Assembly: GCA_014238155.1 (NCBI GenBank)
Contig: JABABQ010000063.1
Location: 153,920 to 217,919 of the forward strand
Length of the DNA stretch: 64,000 nt
Reading direction: 5' to 3'
Source of the DNA: Rhizobiaceae bacterium
GTDB lineage: Bacteria > Pseudomonadota > Alphaproteobacteria > Rhizobiales > Rhizobiaceae
Positions 1 to 10,002 of the stretch are shown in pieces (positions within the stretch are counted from its first letter, which is position 1; every line of letters begins with the position of its first letter). A program made the position numbers and the translations under genes. The notes under the pieces are model-generated. The model did not search any database. It saw only the letters and a list, made by a program, of their open reading frames with translations, and was not told the DNA's origin.

Positions 1-42
1 GCAAATCGTCGGATGCTGGGCATTTAACAGGGAGAACAGATT

Positions 43-1203
43 ATGGCGAATGAAGACAATACACGCATCAGGCTCGGCATGGTTGGCGGCGGGCAGGGCG
101 CGTTCATTGGTGGCGTTCACCGCATCGCATCGCGCATCGATGACCAGTTTGAACTGGTCGCTGGCGCCTTGTCATCCGATCCTGAAAGAGCCCATGCATC
201 TGGAGCCGAACTCGGACTGGCGGCAGACCGAACCTATGGCAGCTTTCTCGACATGGCCAAACGGGAAGGGCGGCTCAAAAACGGTATTCAGGCAGTATCA
301 ATCGTTACCCCAAACAATATGCACTATCCAGTTGCTCGGGAATTTCTCAAACGCGGCATTCACGTCATTTGCGACAAGCCGCTCACCGCTGGTCTCGGTG
401 ATGCAAAGAAGCTGGCGGCTTTGGTTGAAAAAACCGGCGCTGTCTTTGTTCTGACTCATAATTATACCGGGTACCCAATGGTACGCCATGCACGAGAGAT
501 GATCGCCGGTGGCGAACTTGGAGAGATCCGTGTGGTTCAGGCTGAATATCCTCAGGACTGGTTGTCGGCAGACTTGGAATCGACAGGGCAGAAACAGGCG
601 TCATGGCGCACTGACCCGGCGCAGGCAGGAGCAGGCGGTTCAACCGGCGACATTGGAACGCATGCCTACAATTTGGCCAGCTTTATGACTGGTCTGGAAG
701 TTTCTGAATTGTCGGCTGATCTCAGCGCATTTGTTTCCGGTCGCCAACTTGACGACAACGCCCACGTAATGTTGCGCTTCTCCTCCGGTGCTCGCGGCAT
801 GTTATGGTCCAGCCAGGTAGCTCCAGGCAATGAAAATGCTCTTGCAGTCCGCATCTATGGATCCAAGGGCGGTCTGGAATGGCGTCAGGAAGATCCCAAT
901 TATCTTTGGTATACGCCGCTGGGAGAGCCAAAACGGCTGATCACCCGTGGTGGGGCGGGCTCCGGCGGAGATGCTGGGCGCGTTACCCGTGTTCCTCCGG
1001 GGCATCCTGAAGGCTATCTTGAAGGGTTTGCCAACATCTATACCGAAGCCGCCCGGGCCATTCGTGCCGCGCAAAGCGGTGGTGAGGTGGAATCTGGAAC
1101 AGTATATCCAACGGTTCAGGATGGTCTTAAAGGGGTCGCATTTGTCGATGCCTGTGTCCGATCCAGCCGTCGCAACAGCGCATGGGTCAAACTGGCAATA
1201 TGA
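43..1203 (+). CDS. Gfo/Idh/MocA family oxidoreductase
   Basis: 386-aa ORF; N-terminal Rossmann GMVGGGQGAFIG and CDKPLT motif typical of the family; preceded by gggaga RBS-like sequence. Confidence 0.93.
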   Translation: MANEDNTRIRLGMVGGGQGAFIGGVHRIASRIDDQFELVAGALSSDPERAHASGAELGLAADRTYGSFLDMAKREGRLKNGIQAVSIVTPNNMHYPVAREFLKRGIHVICDKPLTAGLGDAKKLAALVEKTGAVFVLTHNYTGYPMVRHAREMIAGGELGEIRVVQAEYPQDWLSADLESTGQKQASWRTDPAQAGAGGSTGDIGTHAYNLASFMTGLEVSELSADLSAFVSGRQLDDNAHVMLRFSSGARGMLWSSQVAPGNENALAVRIYGSKGGLEWRQEDPNYLWYTPLGEPKRLITRGGAGSGGDAGRVTRVPPGHPEGYLEGFANIYTEAARAIRAAQSGGEVESGTVYPTVQDGLKGVAFVDACVRSSRRNSAWVKLAI

Positions 1204-1235
1204 ATCAATGCGCGCGCCGTCAAATTATGCAGGGG

Positions 1236-1937
1236 TCAGTCGCGTCTGACCGGCGCAATCACTGCAGGAGAACTAGATTTTGCAGCCTCCGCCGGTTGCT
1301 TCCCGTAGGTTTTGTATCGCTCCAAAATATCGGCCATTTCCGCGTCTTTAAGGATCACCGGTTTGCCCATCTGACAAACAATTGCAAATTGCCGACAAAA
1401 CGTCTCGAGTTCGACTCCCAGCATATATGCAGAATCCAGATCAGGACCAAAACAAATCAACCCATGGTTTGCCAGAAGACAAGCGGTACGATCTTCGATT
1501 GCAGTTATCATATTGTCCGACAGTTCCTGGGTGCCGAAAGACGCATAATCTGCGCATCGAAGAGTATTACCACCCGCCGCTGCAACCATGTAATGGAACG
1601 CCGGCACGTCTTTTCGCAGACTGGATACGGCTGTGGCAAATGGAGAATGCGTGTGCACAACCGCTTGGGCTTCGGGGCGGGCTGCGTAAATATCCATATG
1701 CATACGCCATTCCGAAGACGGCAGAAATTCACCGCGATATCCGCCTTGCAAATCCATTTCTACAATGTGGTGTTCCTGCATCAGATTATAACGAACACCA
1801 GACGCGGTAATGACAAACCCATCCTCGGTTCTCGAGCTAATATTTCCCGAGGTCCCTTGATTAAGGCCCGTTTCGTTCATCCTCAAACACGCCGAGATTA
1901 TATCTTGTTTTATAGACGAAAGGCTTTGAGCGGTCAT
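1236..1937 (-). CDS. class II aldolase/adducin family protein (fuculose-phosphate-aldolase like)
   Basis: 233-aa ORF with NQGTSGNIS and VVHTHSPFATA motifs of class II aldolases. Confidence 0.9.
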   Translation of the reverse strand: MTAQSLSSIKQDIISACLRMNETGLNQGTSGNISSRTEDGFVITASGVRYNLMQEHHIVEMDLQGGYRGEFLPSSEWRMHMDIYAARPEAQAVVHTHSPFATAVSSLRKDVPAFHYMVAAAGGNTLRCADYASFGTQELSDNMITAIEDRTACLLANHGLICFGPDLDSAYMLGVELETFCRQFAIVCQMGKPVILKDAEMADILERYKTYGKQPAEAAKSSSPAVIAPVRRD

Positions 1938-2059
1938 AGGGGGGAATCCTCATCAGCGTCGGTTGGTAGTGATCAAACAGACGCAGGAACACTCTTTAAA
2001 GTCAGCTCACTATGGCACTCGAGTTGGTGCCCCGCAACAAATAGCGAAGGGAATTTATA

Positions 2060-2389
2060 ATGCAACGCATGGGAATGATGATCGGACTACGACCTGAAGA
2101 TATTCCAGAATATAAACGCCTTCATGCAGACGTTTGGCCGGAAATTCTCAACCGGCTTTCAAAGAGCAATATCACCAATTATTCTATCTATTTGCGCCAA
2201 CCCGAAAACGTCATGTTCGCCTATTGGGAATATCTGGGCAGCGACTTTGAAGCCGACAATCTGGCAATTTCGGAAGATCCGAAGACCATGGAATGGTGGA
2301 AATTATGTGGTCCAATGCAGGTACCGCTGGAATCAAGAGCGAAGGATGAATGGTGGGCTTCGATGGAAGAAGTATTTCATCTCGACTAA
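2060..2389 (+). CDS. L-rhamnose mutarotase family protein
   Basis: 109 aa; RMGMMIGLRPEDIPEYKRLHADVWPEIL... matches the RhaM/RhaU-type mutarotase pattern. Confidence 0.9.
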   Translation: MQRMGMMIGLRPEDIPEYKRLHADVWPEILNRLSKSNITNYSIYLRQPENVMFAYWEYLGSDFEADNLAISEDPKTMEWWKLCGPMQVPLESRAKDEWWASMEEVFHLD

Positions 2390-2464
2390 ATGTTCGAACG
2401 AAAGTGCAAGCAGACAAACATTGATGCGGATCGCGGCTGCGGGACCCGCAAGAAAGGAATTCAA

Positions 2465-3211
2465 GTGAACAAATATGATTTACAAGACCGAGTGGCAATC
2501 GTCACCGGTGGGGCGCAGGGAATCGGGTTGGCGGTTGCGAAACGGATGATGGATAATGGTGCACAGGTTGCGCTATGGGACCGCGATTCCAAACGCCTGG
2601 CGCAAACCTCCTTGGACCTTGAAGGCAAGGCACTGGCTGTTGAAGTAGATATTGCCGACAGCAAGTCCGTTGCCGAAGGCGTAGAAGCAACAATGAAGAA
2701 GTTCGGTAAAATTGACATTCTCATCAACAACGCTGCGCTGATCGGGGTGAATGCCACTCTGGTGGATTATCCCGTCGAAGAATTTGAAGCGGTTGTTGCA
2801 GTTGGCCTGACCGGCACGTTCAACGTAAGCAAGGCCGTCGTACCCCACATGAGCGCCGTCGGTTATGGCCGCATCGTCAATGTTTCTTCTGTAGCGGGAA
2901 AGGAAGGCAATCCCAATGCTTGCGCTTATTCGTCGACCAAAGCCGCCGTTATCGCGTTGACCAAAAGTTTAGGCAAGGAATTGGCTGCCGAAAATATCGC
3001 CGTCAATTGCGTCACACCTGCTGTTGCAAAAACCAAGGGCGCCATGGAGCAGTCTGAGGAACACATTGCCTATATGTTGTCGAAAATTCCGCGTGGTCGG
3101 ATGATGGAACTGCATGAGGCTGCATCAATGATCTGTTGGCTGAGCACGGAAGAAAATTCATTTACAACCGGTGCTGTTTTTGACCTTAGCGGTGGTCGCG
3201 CCACTTATTAA
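2465..3211 (+). CDS. SDR family oxidoreductase
   Basis: VAIVTGGAQGIGLAVA, NNAA, YSSTKAAV (YxxxK) motifs; GTG start at 2465 preferred over the ORF start at 2390. Confidence 0.92.
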   Translation: MNKYDLQDRVAIVTGGAQGIGLAVAKRMMDNGAQVALWDRDSKRLAQTSLDLEGKALAVEVDIADSKSVAEGVEATMKKFGKIDILINNAALIGVNATLVDYPVEEFEAVVAVGLTGTFNVSKAVVPHMSAVGYGRIVNVSSVAGKEGNPNACAYSSTKAAVIALTKSLGKELAAENIAVNCVTPAVAKTKGAMEQSEEHIAYMLSKIPRGRMMELHEAASMICWLSTEENSFTTGAVFDLSGGRATY

Positions 3212-3236
3212 AATTTTCACCGGACCCAATTGGGGC

Positions 3237-3611
3237 CTAGCGAGTGGTGCATTGCCAGACGCGTGTTTTGCAACCACTCGCAAATTGCGAACATTTATTT
3301 ATGGCCAGTCGCTGAGCGCGGCGCGAGGTTGAGCCCCAGGCGCTGCCCCAGCCTTTATTGTTACCCCAGGCGACAGCACCACACGCATTGCGGAACCAAA
3401 AAACCCGGCAATCTCTGGCATGTTTACGGCAGCCACGCATAGCTTTGCGTTCGGCCGCGCGGCGATTTGGGTAATCCCACGAACGCCCGAAGGCGCCGGA
3501 ACTGGGTGAATAGGCAATGGCACCAAAATTGTCGGCATAGGCCGCATGGGATCCGACAAACCAGCTTGCCAGAAGGACTGCAGTTACAAAAATGGATGTG
3601 TGTCGAATCAC
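3237..3611 (-). CDS. DUF4189-like small secreted protein
   Basis: signal-peptide-like N-terminus then FGAIAYSPSSGAFGRSWDYPNRRAAERKAMRGC with paired Cys; likely GTG start at 3611 (ORF open to 3665). Confidence 0.72.
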   Translation of the reverse strand: MIRHTSIFVTAVLLASWFVGSHAAYADNFGAIAYSPSSGAFGRSWDYPNRRAAERKAMRGCRKHARDCRVFWFRNACGAVAWGNNKGWGSAWGSTSRRAQRLAINKCSQFASGCKTRVWQCTTR

Positions 3612-3820
3612 TGTGCTGCCCAATTTTTTAAATTGTTGGAAATCCAGATTACATTGAAGAAACACGGTTGCAAGTATACCTGAAAGCCTCGGCGGTCAGG
3701 ATATTTGCCAGGGATTGCCGCGCCTGAGCAACTAAAACGGTTATAATATATTGGAATTTGTGCCAGTTTTCTTGCACTTCTCAAACGACAGTTGGCCCTG
3801 TCGCAATCCTGGGCATAGGC

Positions 3821-4663
3821 ATGTTAAGAATTGTATTCCTGTCCTTTTATCGGGCAATCGTAAAATTGATCGACGATGGCGGACTTGCGATTGCTTCCAA
3901 CGTTGCTCTGTCGTTGCTGCTCTCATTGTTTCCATTTTTGATGCTGATCGCCTCGCTGGTCCGCCTCTACGGTGATCCGTCGATGGCACAACAGATCGTG
4001 TTTCTGGTTCTCGGCTCATGGCCGGGAGATTCGGCCGATGCAATTACCGAACAGGTGAGAGTGTTGTTGTCGCAAAATCCCGGAGAATTTTTTTCATTTT
4101 CCACACTGGTGGCGCTGATGTTAGCGACAAACGGCATTGAAAGTGCCCGCGACGGGCTCAACCGGGCCTACAAAGTCAGCGAACGTCGGTCGTTTCTGTG
4201 GCGGCGAATTCAAGGCGCGGTCTTTGTGTTGCTCGGAGCAGTAGCGTTGATCGCATCCAATGTCATATTGGTTGGCGCTCCATTTGTCTGGTCCCTGATG
4301 TTAGACAGGATGGTGTGGTTGTCAGAGTTTGCATTGATGTTCCGCTTGCTGCAGTTTGGTCTGCCGCTGGTATTGCTGTGGGTCACGCTGTTTGCATTCC
4401 ATCGGCTTCTTCCAGATTTGAAGGGACATCGAAGAGACTTGCTTTGGGGTATTCTGATTACCCTGGTAGGTATCGCGGTCGGATCCCACCTGTTCGGCCT
4501 GTATCTGCAATATATCGCCAATTACACCGCCGTTTATGCAGGTTTGGCCGGGGTGATGGTGGCGATTGTTTATCTTTATGGCCTTTCGGTTCTGTTGTTG
4601 TTTGGTGCGGAATTCAACACTGCATTGGTTGAAGTCAGCCAGGAGGCTAAAAACACAACATAA
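3821..4663 (+). CDS. YihY/virulence factor BrkB family membrane protein
   Basis: multi-TM ORF with YihY-type DDGGLAIASNVALSLLLSLFPFLM and C-terminal YLYGLSVLLLFGAEFNTAL. Confidence 0.9.
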   Translation: MLRIVFLSFYRAIVKLIDDGGLAIASNVALSLLLSLFPFLMLIASLVRLYGDPSMAQQIVFLVLGSWPGDSADAITEQVRVLLSQNPGEFFSFSTLVALMLATNGIESARDGLNRAYKVSERRSFLWRRIQGAVFVLLGAVALIASNVILVGAPFVWSLMLDRMVWLSEFALMFRLLQFGLPLVLLWVTLFAFHRLLPDLKGHRRDLLWGILITLVGIAVGSHLFGLYLQYIANYTAVYAGLAGVMVAIVYLYGLSVLLLFGAEFNTALVEVSQEAKNTT

Positions 4664-4708
4664 GACTTGATCGTGCCGCAGTTTATCGTTAGCGATAGCC
4701 GCGCGCGA

Positions 4709-4784
4709 AGGGGTATAGCTCAGTTGGTAGAGCGACGGTCTCCAAAACCGTAGGTCGCGGGTTCAAATCCTGCTGCCCCTGCCA
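4709..4784 (+). tRNA. tRNA-Trp (anticodon CCA)
   Basis: AGGGGTATAGCTCAGTTGGTAGAGC...GGTCTCCAAAACC...GGTTCAAATCC...TGCCCCTGCCA; 7-bp acceptor stem pairs and CCA is encoded. Confidence 0.97.
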
Positions 4785-4891
4785 GTTTTATCAACAATTC
4801 GATCGCAACGATCTAACATCTATTTCATTTGCAAATTTGTTATTCGAGCTGCGAAAATGCCAATCGTGGATTGAATCTTCGGATTGTGACA

Positions 4892-5104
4892 ATGAAGTGG
4901 TTTTTGGTTTTCCTGTTCGTCATTCAGACTGGTGAAAACACTCAAAAGGTGGTCGAGGGCGAGAAGTTTGAAGGATACGACGTTCAGCCATATGCCAGCC
5001 GTGAAGCATGTTTGGAAAGATCAAAGTTCTTCTATCAGCAAACATGGGAAAAGCTGCCTTTGCAGATCCTCAACATCTATTCGCGTTGCGAACTAAGAGA
5101 CTAA
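4892..5104 (+). CDS. hypothetical small secreted protein
   Basis: 70-aa ORF MKWFLVFLFVIQTGENTQKVVEGEKFEGYDVQPYASREACLERS...; hydrophobic N-terminus and two Cys; longer ORF starts at 4829. Confidence 0.5.
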   Translation: MKWFLVFLFVIQTGENTQKVVEGEKFEGYDVQPYASREACLERSKFFYQQTWEKLPLQILNIYSRCELRD

Positions 5105-5351
5105 TAAGCAGCCGCGGGCCGGTTTGTCCGTTGCAATCCCGGCTCACAAAGAAACCCCTTGCACCTTTCCAAATTCTCGCTATAACGCCGCTCATTCCAC
5201 ACGCGGATGCGTGATGGTCAACGTTTCTTCGTGAAGCGATCAGCCCCGAGTTAGCGATAACATGGCACTGACCAGCACTTCCGGTGCGACAGAAATTGGT
5301 TCTGTCGTTCTTATCCGCGCCAGGTACAACCGGTAAAAGGAGATGCGAGCC

Positions 5352-6551
5352 ATGGCTCTGCCCGATTTTTCTATGCGCCAGCTATTGGAAGCTGGAGTTC
5401 ACTTTGGTCATCAGACCCACCGCTGGAACCCGAAAATGGACAAGTTCATTTTCGGCAAACGCAACAACATCCACATTCTTGATCTGTCCCAGACCGTGCC
5501 ATTGCTGCACAACGCGCTGAAACAGATTTCTGATACCGTTGCCCGTGGTGGCCGCGTGCTTTTTGTTGGCACCAAACGGACCGCTTCCGAACAGGTCGCT
5601 GACGCAGCCCGACGTTCCGCCCAGTATTACGTCAACGCACGCTGGTTGGGTGGCATGCTGACCAACTGGAAAACCATTTCAAACTCCATCAAGCGGTTGC
5701 GCGAGTTGGAAGAATTGCTGGCCGGTGAACAGTCAGGATTCAAGAAAAAAGAATTGCTGAAACTGACCCGTGAGCGTGACAAGCTGGAACGTGCGCTGGG
5801 TGGCATCAAGGATATGGGCGGCACGCCGGACCTGATCTTTGTGATCGACACCAACAAGGAAGCCATTGCTGTTTTGGAAGCTGCGAAGTTGAAAATTCCG
5901 GTTTGCGCTGTTCTTGATTCAAATTCCGATACCGCCAACATCGACCTGCCAATTCCCGGTAATGATGACGCCTCACGCGCCATAGCATTGTACTGTGATC
6001 TGGTTGCCAAAGCTGCTATTGACGGCATTGCCCGTCAGCAAGGCGCTTCTGGTGTTGATCTGGGTGCGCAGGCAGAAGCGCCTGCAGAAACGATTCTGGA
6101 AGCGGTCGCCGCCATCCCGGAGACTGCCCCTGAGGCACCAGCAGCCGAAGCGGCTCCTGTCGCAGAAGAGGCCCCCGCGGCCGTTGAGGCTCCTGCCGCA
6201 GAAGTTGAAGCTCCTGCCGCAGAAAAAGCACCAGTTGTTGAAGCTCCCGTTGCAGAAGAGGCGCCCGCCGCTGAAGCCCCCGCTGCAGAAGAGGCGCCCA
6301 CCGCTGAAGCTGCTCCTGCTGAAGCTGCACCGTTGTTTGCGGCACCTGAAGGTGACGCCGATGACCTGAAAGAGATCAACGGCATTGGTCCAGTTGCAGA
6401 AGGTCAGCTGAAAGAGCAGGGCATCACAACCTACAAGCAGATCGCTGAATTGACCGCTGAAGACATTGCCAAGGTCGACGAGTATATGCCGTTTTCGGCT
6501 GCCCAGATCGAAGACTGGAAAGCTCAGGCTGCAGAGCGTCTGAAGTCGTAA
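5352..6551 (+). CDS. rpsB: 30S ribosomal protein S2 with long Ala/Pro/Glu-rich linker and C-terminal helix-hairpin-helix-like domain
   Basis: [29 protein letters not shown] is the S2 N-terminus; upstream of tsf; C-term [32 protein letters not shown]. Confidence 0.97.
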   Translation: MALPDFSMRQLLEAGVHFGHQTHRWNPKMDKFIFGKRNNIHILDLSQTVPLLHNALKQISDTVARGGRVLFVGTKRTASEQVADAARRSAQYYVNARWLGGMLTNWKTISNSIKRLRELEELLAGEQSGFKKKELLKLTRERDKLERALGGIKDMGGTPDLIFVIDTNKEAIAVLEAAKLKIPVCAVLDSNSDTANIDLPIPGNDDASRAIALYCDLVAKAAIDGIARQQGASGVDLGAQAEAPAETILEAVAAIPETAPEAPAAEAAPVAEEAPAAVEAPAAEVEAPAAEKAPVVEAPVAEEAPAAEAPAAEEAPTAEAAPAEAAPLFAAPEGDADDLKEINGIGPVAEGQLKEQGITTYKQIAELTAEDIAKVDEYMPFSAAQIEDWKAQAAERLKS

Positions 6552-6632
6552 GTCAATTGCATAAGGTTGGTCGCATGGCTGCCATGCAGCTCTTGTAGAT
6601 CGACAATTCTGCACGATGTAACACGCAATACC

Positions 6633-6652
6633 GGAGCCCCAATCGGGGCTCC
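6633..6652 (+). other. rpsB-tsf intergenic RNA hairpin
   Basis: GGAGCCCC-AATC-GGGGCTCC, perfect 8-bp stem with a 4-nt loop; no T-tract, so not called a terminator. Confidence 0.55.
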
Positions 6653-6711
6653 CGATACTATGACACAATCATACGCCCCGGATTGTGGGGCCAACCAGAA
6701 AGGCTATTGAG

Positions 6712-7629
6712 ATGGCTATTTCAGCATCAATGGTGAAAGAACTGCGCGACAAAACCGGCGCGGGAATGATGGACTGCAAAAACGCGTTGAACGAAAACGA
6801 TGGTGACATCGAAGCCGCGATTGACTGGCTGCGCGCCAAAGGCATCGCCAAGGCCGACAAGAAATCTGGCCGTACCGCTGCTGAAGGTCTCGTGGCAGTC
6901 GTCAGCGATGGTTCAAAAGCAGCTGTCGTTGAAGTGAATTCAGAAACTGATTTTGTTTCCCGCAACGATGATTTCCAGGCTCTTGCCGCTGGCATTGCCA
7001 AAGTGGCCATGGGCACGGATGGTTCGGTCGATGCAATTTCTGCAGCCAACATGGGTGGCAAGCCGGTATCGGAAAATATCACCGAAGCGATTGCAACAAT
7101 CGGTGAAAATATGGGTCTGCGCCGTGCTGCTGTAATGGAAGTCGGTTCTGGTGTCGTGGCTTCTTATGTTCACAACTCCATCGCCGAAGGCCTGGGCAAA
7201 ATCGGGGTTCTGGTTGCACTTGAATCAGAAGGTGACGCTATTGCTCTCAATGCAATTGGCCGTCAGGTCGCCATGCACGTTGCTGCCACCAATCCGCTGG
7301 CTGCAACACGCGACGACATGGATGCCGACGTTGTTGAAAGAGAAAAGAAAATCTTTGTTGAAAGCGCCCGTGATTCCGGCAAGCCGGAAAACATTATCGA
7401 AAAGATGGTGGAAGGTCGCATTCGCAAGTTTTACGAAGAGAATGTCCTGATGTCCCAGACATTTGTTATTGATGGTGAAAACTCCGTCGAACAGGCTCTC
7501 AAGAATGCCGAAAAAGACGCTGGCGCGGCGATTGCGCTGAAGGGATTTGCTCGCTTCCAGCTCGGCGATGGCATCGAAAAAGAAGAAGGTGACTTCGCTG
7601 CTGAAGTTGCAGCAATGTCAAAAGGCTAA
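6712..7629 (+). CDS. tsf: elongation factor Ts
   Basis: [26 protein letters not shown]...[23 protein letters not shown]; after rpsB. Confidence 0.98.
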   Translation: MAISASMVKELRDKTGAGMMDCKNALNENDGDIEAAIDWLRAKGIAKADKKSGRTAAEGLVAVVSDGSKAAVVEVNSETDFVSRNDDFQALAAGIAKVAMGTDGSVDAISAANMGGKPVSENITEAIATIGENMGLRRAAVMEVGSGVVASYVHNSIAEGLGKIGVLVALESEGDAIALNAIGRQVAMHVAATNPLAATRDDMDADVVEREKKIFVESARDSGKPENIIEKMVEGRIRKFYEENVLMSQTFVIDGENSVEQALKNAEKDAGAAIALKGFARFQLGDGIEKEEGDFAAEVAAMSKG

Positions 7630-7653
7630 GCCAACTTCATCTGAGGATCATTA

Positions 7654-7685
7654 GGGCGGCATCTGACACAGGTGCCGCCCTTTTT
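7654..7685 (+). terminator. Rho-independent terminator after tsf
   Basis: GGGCGGCA...TGCCGCCC stem followed by TTTTT. Confidence 0.88.
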
Positions 7686-7831
7686 CATGCGGTTTGATGT
7701 GTTGATGAAATGAAGGGGTCAGACCGGCAAATTCTTTATGTTGCCATCAGGTGACAAGACCAGCCGCATCTAGTAACTCTTTGACAATCTGGGCCCCGTG
7801 CCGGCGAGAGATTCGAGGATACGCAAATTCG

Positions 7832-8554
7832 ATGAGCAAACCGCTTTTTGCCCGCATTCTATATAAGATCTCCGGCGAAGCGCTAATGGGTGATCAGGCC
7901 TTTGGAATTGACCCCAAAAAAGTGGCTCTCGTTGTTGATGATATTGCCGAAGCCGCTGCTCTGGGAACGTCAATCGCGTTGGTCGTTGGTGGCGGCAATA
8001 TTTTTCGCGGGATTGCACTGGCTTCAAAAGGTGCTGACCGGGTGACCGGTGACCATATGGGCATGATGGCAATTGTCATGAACGCGTTGTCACTGCGCAT
8101 GGAACTGGAAGGGCGCGGCGTTAAAGTTACGGTGTTATCCGGTCTGGCTGTGCCGCAAGTTTGCGATACATTCACTCAGCGCGGCATGGTGGAAGCGCGG
8201 GACAGGGGAGATGTGCTGATTTTCGCTGGTGGCACCGGCAATCCATATTTTACATCTGACACGGCTGCGGCTCTGCGAGCGGCTGAATTTGGTGCTGATG
8301 CAATCTTCAAGGGAACTCAGGTTGATGGAATTTATTCCGCCGATCCTAAAAAAGACAAAAATGCATTGCGATATGACAAGCTTACTCACAGCGACCTGCT
8401 GGAAAGGCACCTAAAAATCATGGACGGCTCGGCTGTTGCGTTGGCCAGAGACAATGATATTGATGTGGTGGTATTTTCGATACACCAACCTGGTGAGCTG
8501 GCACGTGTTCTATGCGGGCGGGGCACCTATACCAGGGTAAGCAGTAACAATTGA
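7832..8554 (+). CDS. pyrH: UMP kinase
   Basis: ILYKISGEALMGDQ, VVGGGNIFRG, KGTQVDGIYSADPKKD motifs; ATG at 7832. Confidence 0.97.
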   Translation: MSKPLFARILYKISGEALMGDQAFGIDPKKVALVVDDIAEAAALGTSIALVVGGGNIFRGIALASKGADRVTGDHMGMMAIVMNALSLRMELEGRGVKVTVLSGLAVPQVCDTFTQRGMVEARDRGDVLIFAGGTGNPYFTSDTAAALRAAEFGADAIFKGTQVDGIYSADPKKDKNALRYDKLTHSDLLERHLKIMDGSAVALARDNDIDVVVFSIHQPGELARVLCGRGTYTRVSSNN

Positions 8555-8620
8555 ATCAGAAGACAGGTTCTGGGTGGCAATTAAGCTCTCAATCTCTCAG
8601 AATCGGCAAGGGATAAGACA

Positions 8621-9181
8621 ATGGCAGATGGCATCAACCTCGGCAGTATTAAGAAACGAATGGAAAGCTCCGTAGCCGCTTTTGGCAAGGATCTTGGTGG
8701 CCTAAGAACTGGGCGGGCGTCCGCAAGCTTGCTGGAACCGGTAATGGTCGACGCCTATGGGCAAAAAATGCCAATCAATCAAGTGGCCAATGTCGGAGCC
8801 CCCGAACCGAAACTAATAACAGTGCAGATCTGGGACAAGTCCATGGTCGGGCCCGTCGACAAGGCAATCCGTGAAGCCGGACTTGGCCTGAACCCCGTCG
8901 TCGACGGACAGAACCTGCGCATTCCTCTGCCAGACCTCAACGAGGAACGTCGTCGCGAATTGGTTAAAGTTGCCAAGGGCTATGCCGAAGATGCAAAGGT
9001 CGCCATTCGCCACGTGCGCCGCGATGCGATGGAAACGTTGAAAAAGGCCGAAAAAGACAAAGAAATCGGCCAGGACGAGTCTCGTGGCTCAGCAGATAAG
9101 GTCCAAAAAATGACCGACGATACGGTCGCCCGGGTAGACGATGTACTGGCCAACAAAGAAGCTGAAATTATGCAGGTTTAG
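8621..9181 (+). CDS. frr: ribosome recycling factor
   Basis: 186 aa; [21 protein letters not shown] and [21 protein letters not shown]. Confidence 0.97.
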   Translation: MADGINLGSIKKRMESSVAAFGKDLGGLRTGRASASLLEPVMVDAYGQKMPINQVANVGAPEPKLITVQIWDKSMVGPVDKAIREAGLGLNPVVDGQNLRIPLPDLNEERRRELVKVAKGYAEDAKVAIRHVRRDAMETLKKAEKDKEIGQDESRGSADKVQKMTDDTVARVDDVLANKEAEIMQV

Positions 9182-9228
9182 TAGCTCTAAAAGAGTTCAA
9201 CACATATAGCTGAGCCGAGGATAGATTA

Positions 9229-10002
9229 ATGTCCAATGATGTCAGATTGCCGGAGAATGAGACGCCAGGACTGGATAGTTCTGACTCATGCAGCCCTTCG
9301 CATGTGGCGATTATCATGGACGGTAACGGGCGCTGGGCGCAGGCAAGAGGACTGCCACGCAGTCGTGGGCACCGAAAAGGCGTCGAAGCCGTGCGTGCTG
9401 CTGTTCGCGCAGCCGGTGAGTTGAACATCAAAACCCTGACACTGTTTTCCTTTTCGTCGGAAAACTGGAGCCGACCGGCGGACGAGGTCAACGATTTGAT
9501 GTCATTGATAAAAATATTCATCCGGCGCGACCTGGCAGACCTGCATCGTGAAAATGTCCGTGTTTCCATCATCGGTTCACGGGATAATATTCCAGGTGAC
9601 ATTCTGCCACTACTTGACGAGGCCGAAAACCTGACGCGTAACAATACAGCTACCCGGTTGGTGATTGCTTTTAACTATGGTGCACGTGATGAAATCACCA
9701 GAGCGATGCGTAAACTAGCCGATCAGGTAGCAACAGGTGATCTGGCCCCCAATGACATCGATATTGAAACTATTTCCAACTCTCTTGATACTTCCGATTG
9801 GAGCGATCCGGAATTGATTATCCGCACGTCCGGTGAGCAACGCCTGTCAAACTTCCTGTTGTGGCAGGCAGCATATTCTGAGTTTATCTTCCTTGATTGC
9901 CTGTGGCCCGACTTTACCAAAGCACAGTTTGAACAGGCTTTGGACGAGTATCGCAGCCGCAGCCGTCGGTTCGGTGGGGTTGTGGCCCAGTCCAGCGCAT
10001 GA
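9229..10002 (+). CDS. uppS: isoprenyl (undecaprenyl diphosphate) synthase
   Basis: [57 protein letters not shown]. Confidence 0.97.
   Translation: MSNDVRLPENETPGLDSSDSCSPSHVAIIMDGNGRWAQARGLPRSRGHRKGVEAVRAAVRAAGELNIKTLTLFSFSSENWSRPADEVNDLMSLIKIFIRRDLADLHRENVRVSIIGSRDNIPGDILPLLDEAENLTRNNTATRLVIAFNYGARDEITRAMRKLADQVATGDLAPNDIDIETISNSLDTSDWSDPELIIRTSGEQRLSNFLLWQAAYSEFIFLDCLWPDFTKAQFEQALDEYRSRSRRFGGVVAQSSA

Noticed and set aside
1182-2060. 292-aa + strand ORF overlapping the class II aldolase gene
   Set aside because: Antisense to a clear - strand CDS; translation lacks protein-like character
6016-6668. Long minus-strand ORFs opposite the rpsB linker (109-231 aa)
   Set aside because: Reverse-frame artefacts of the Ala/Pro/Glu codon repeats; low-complexity translations with no family features
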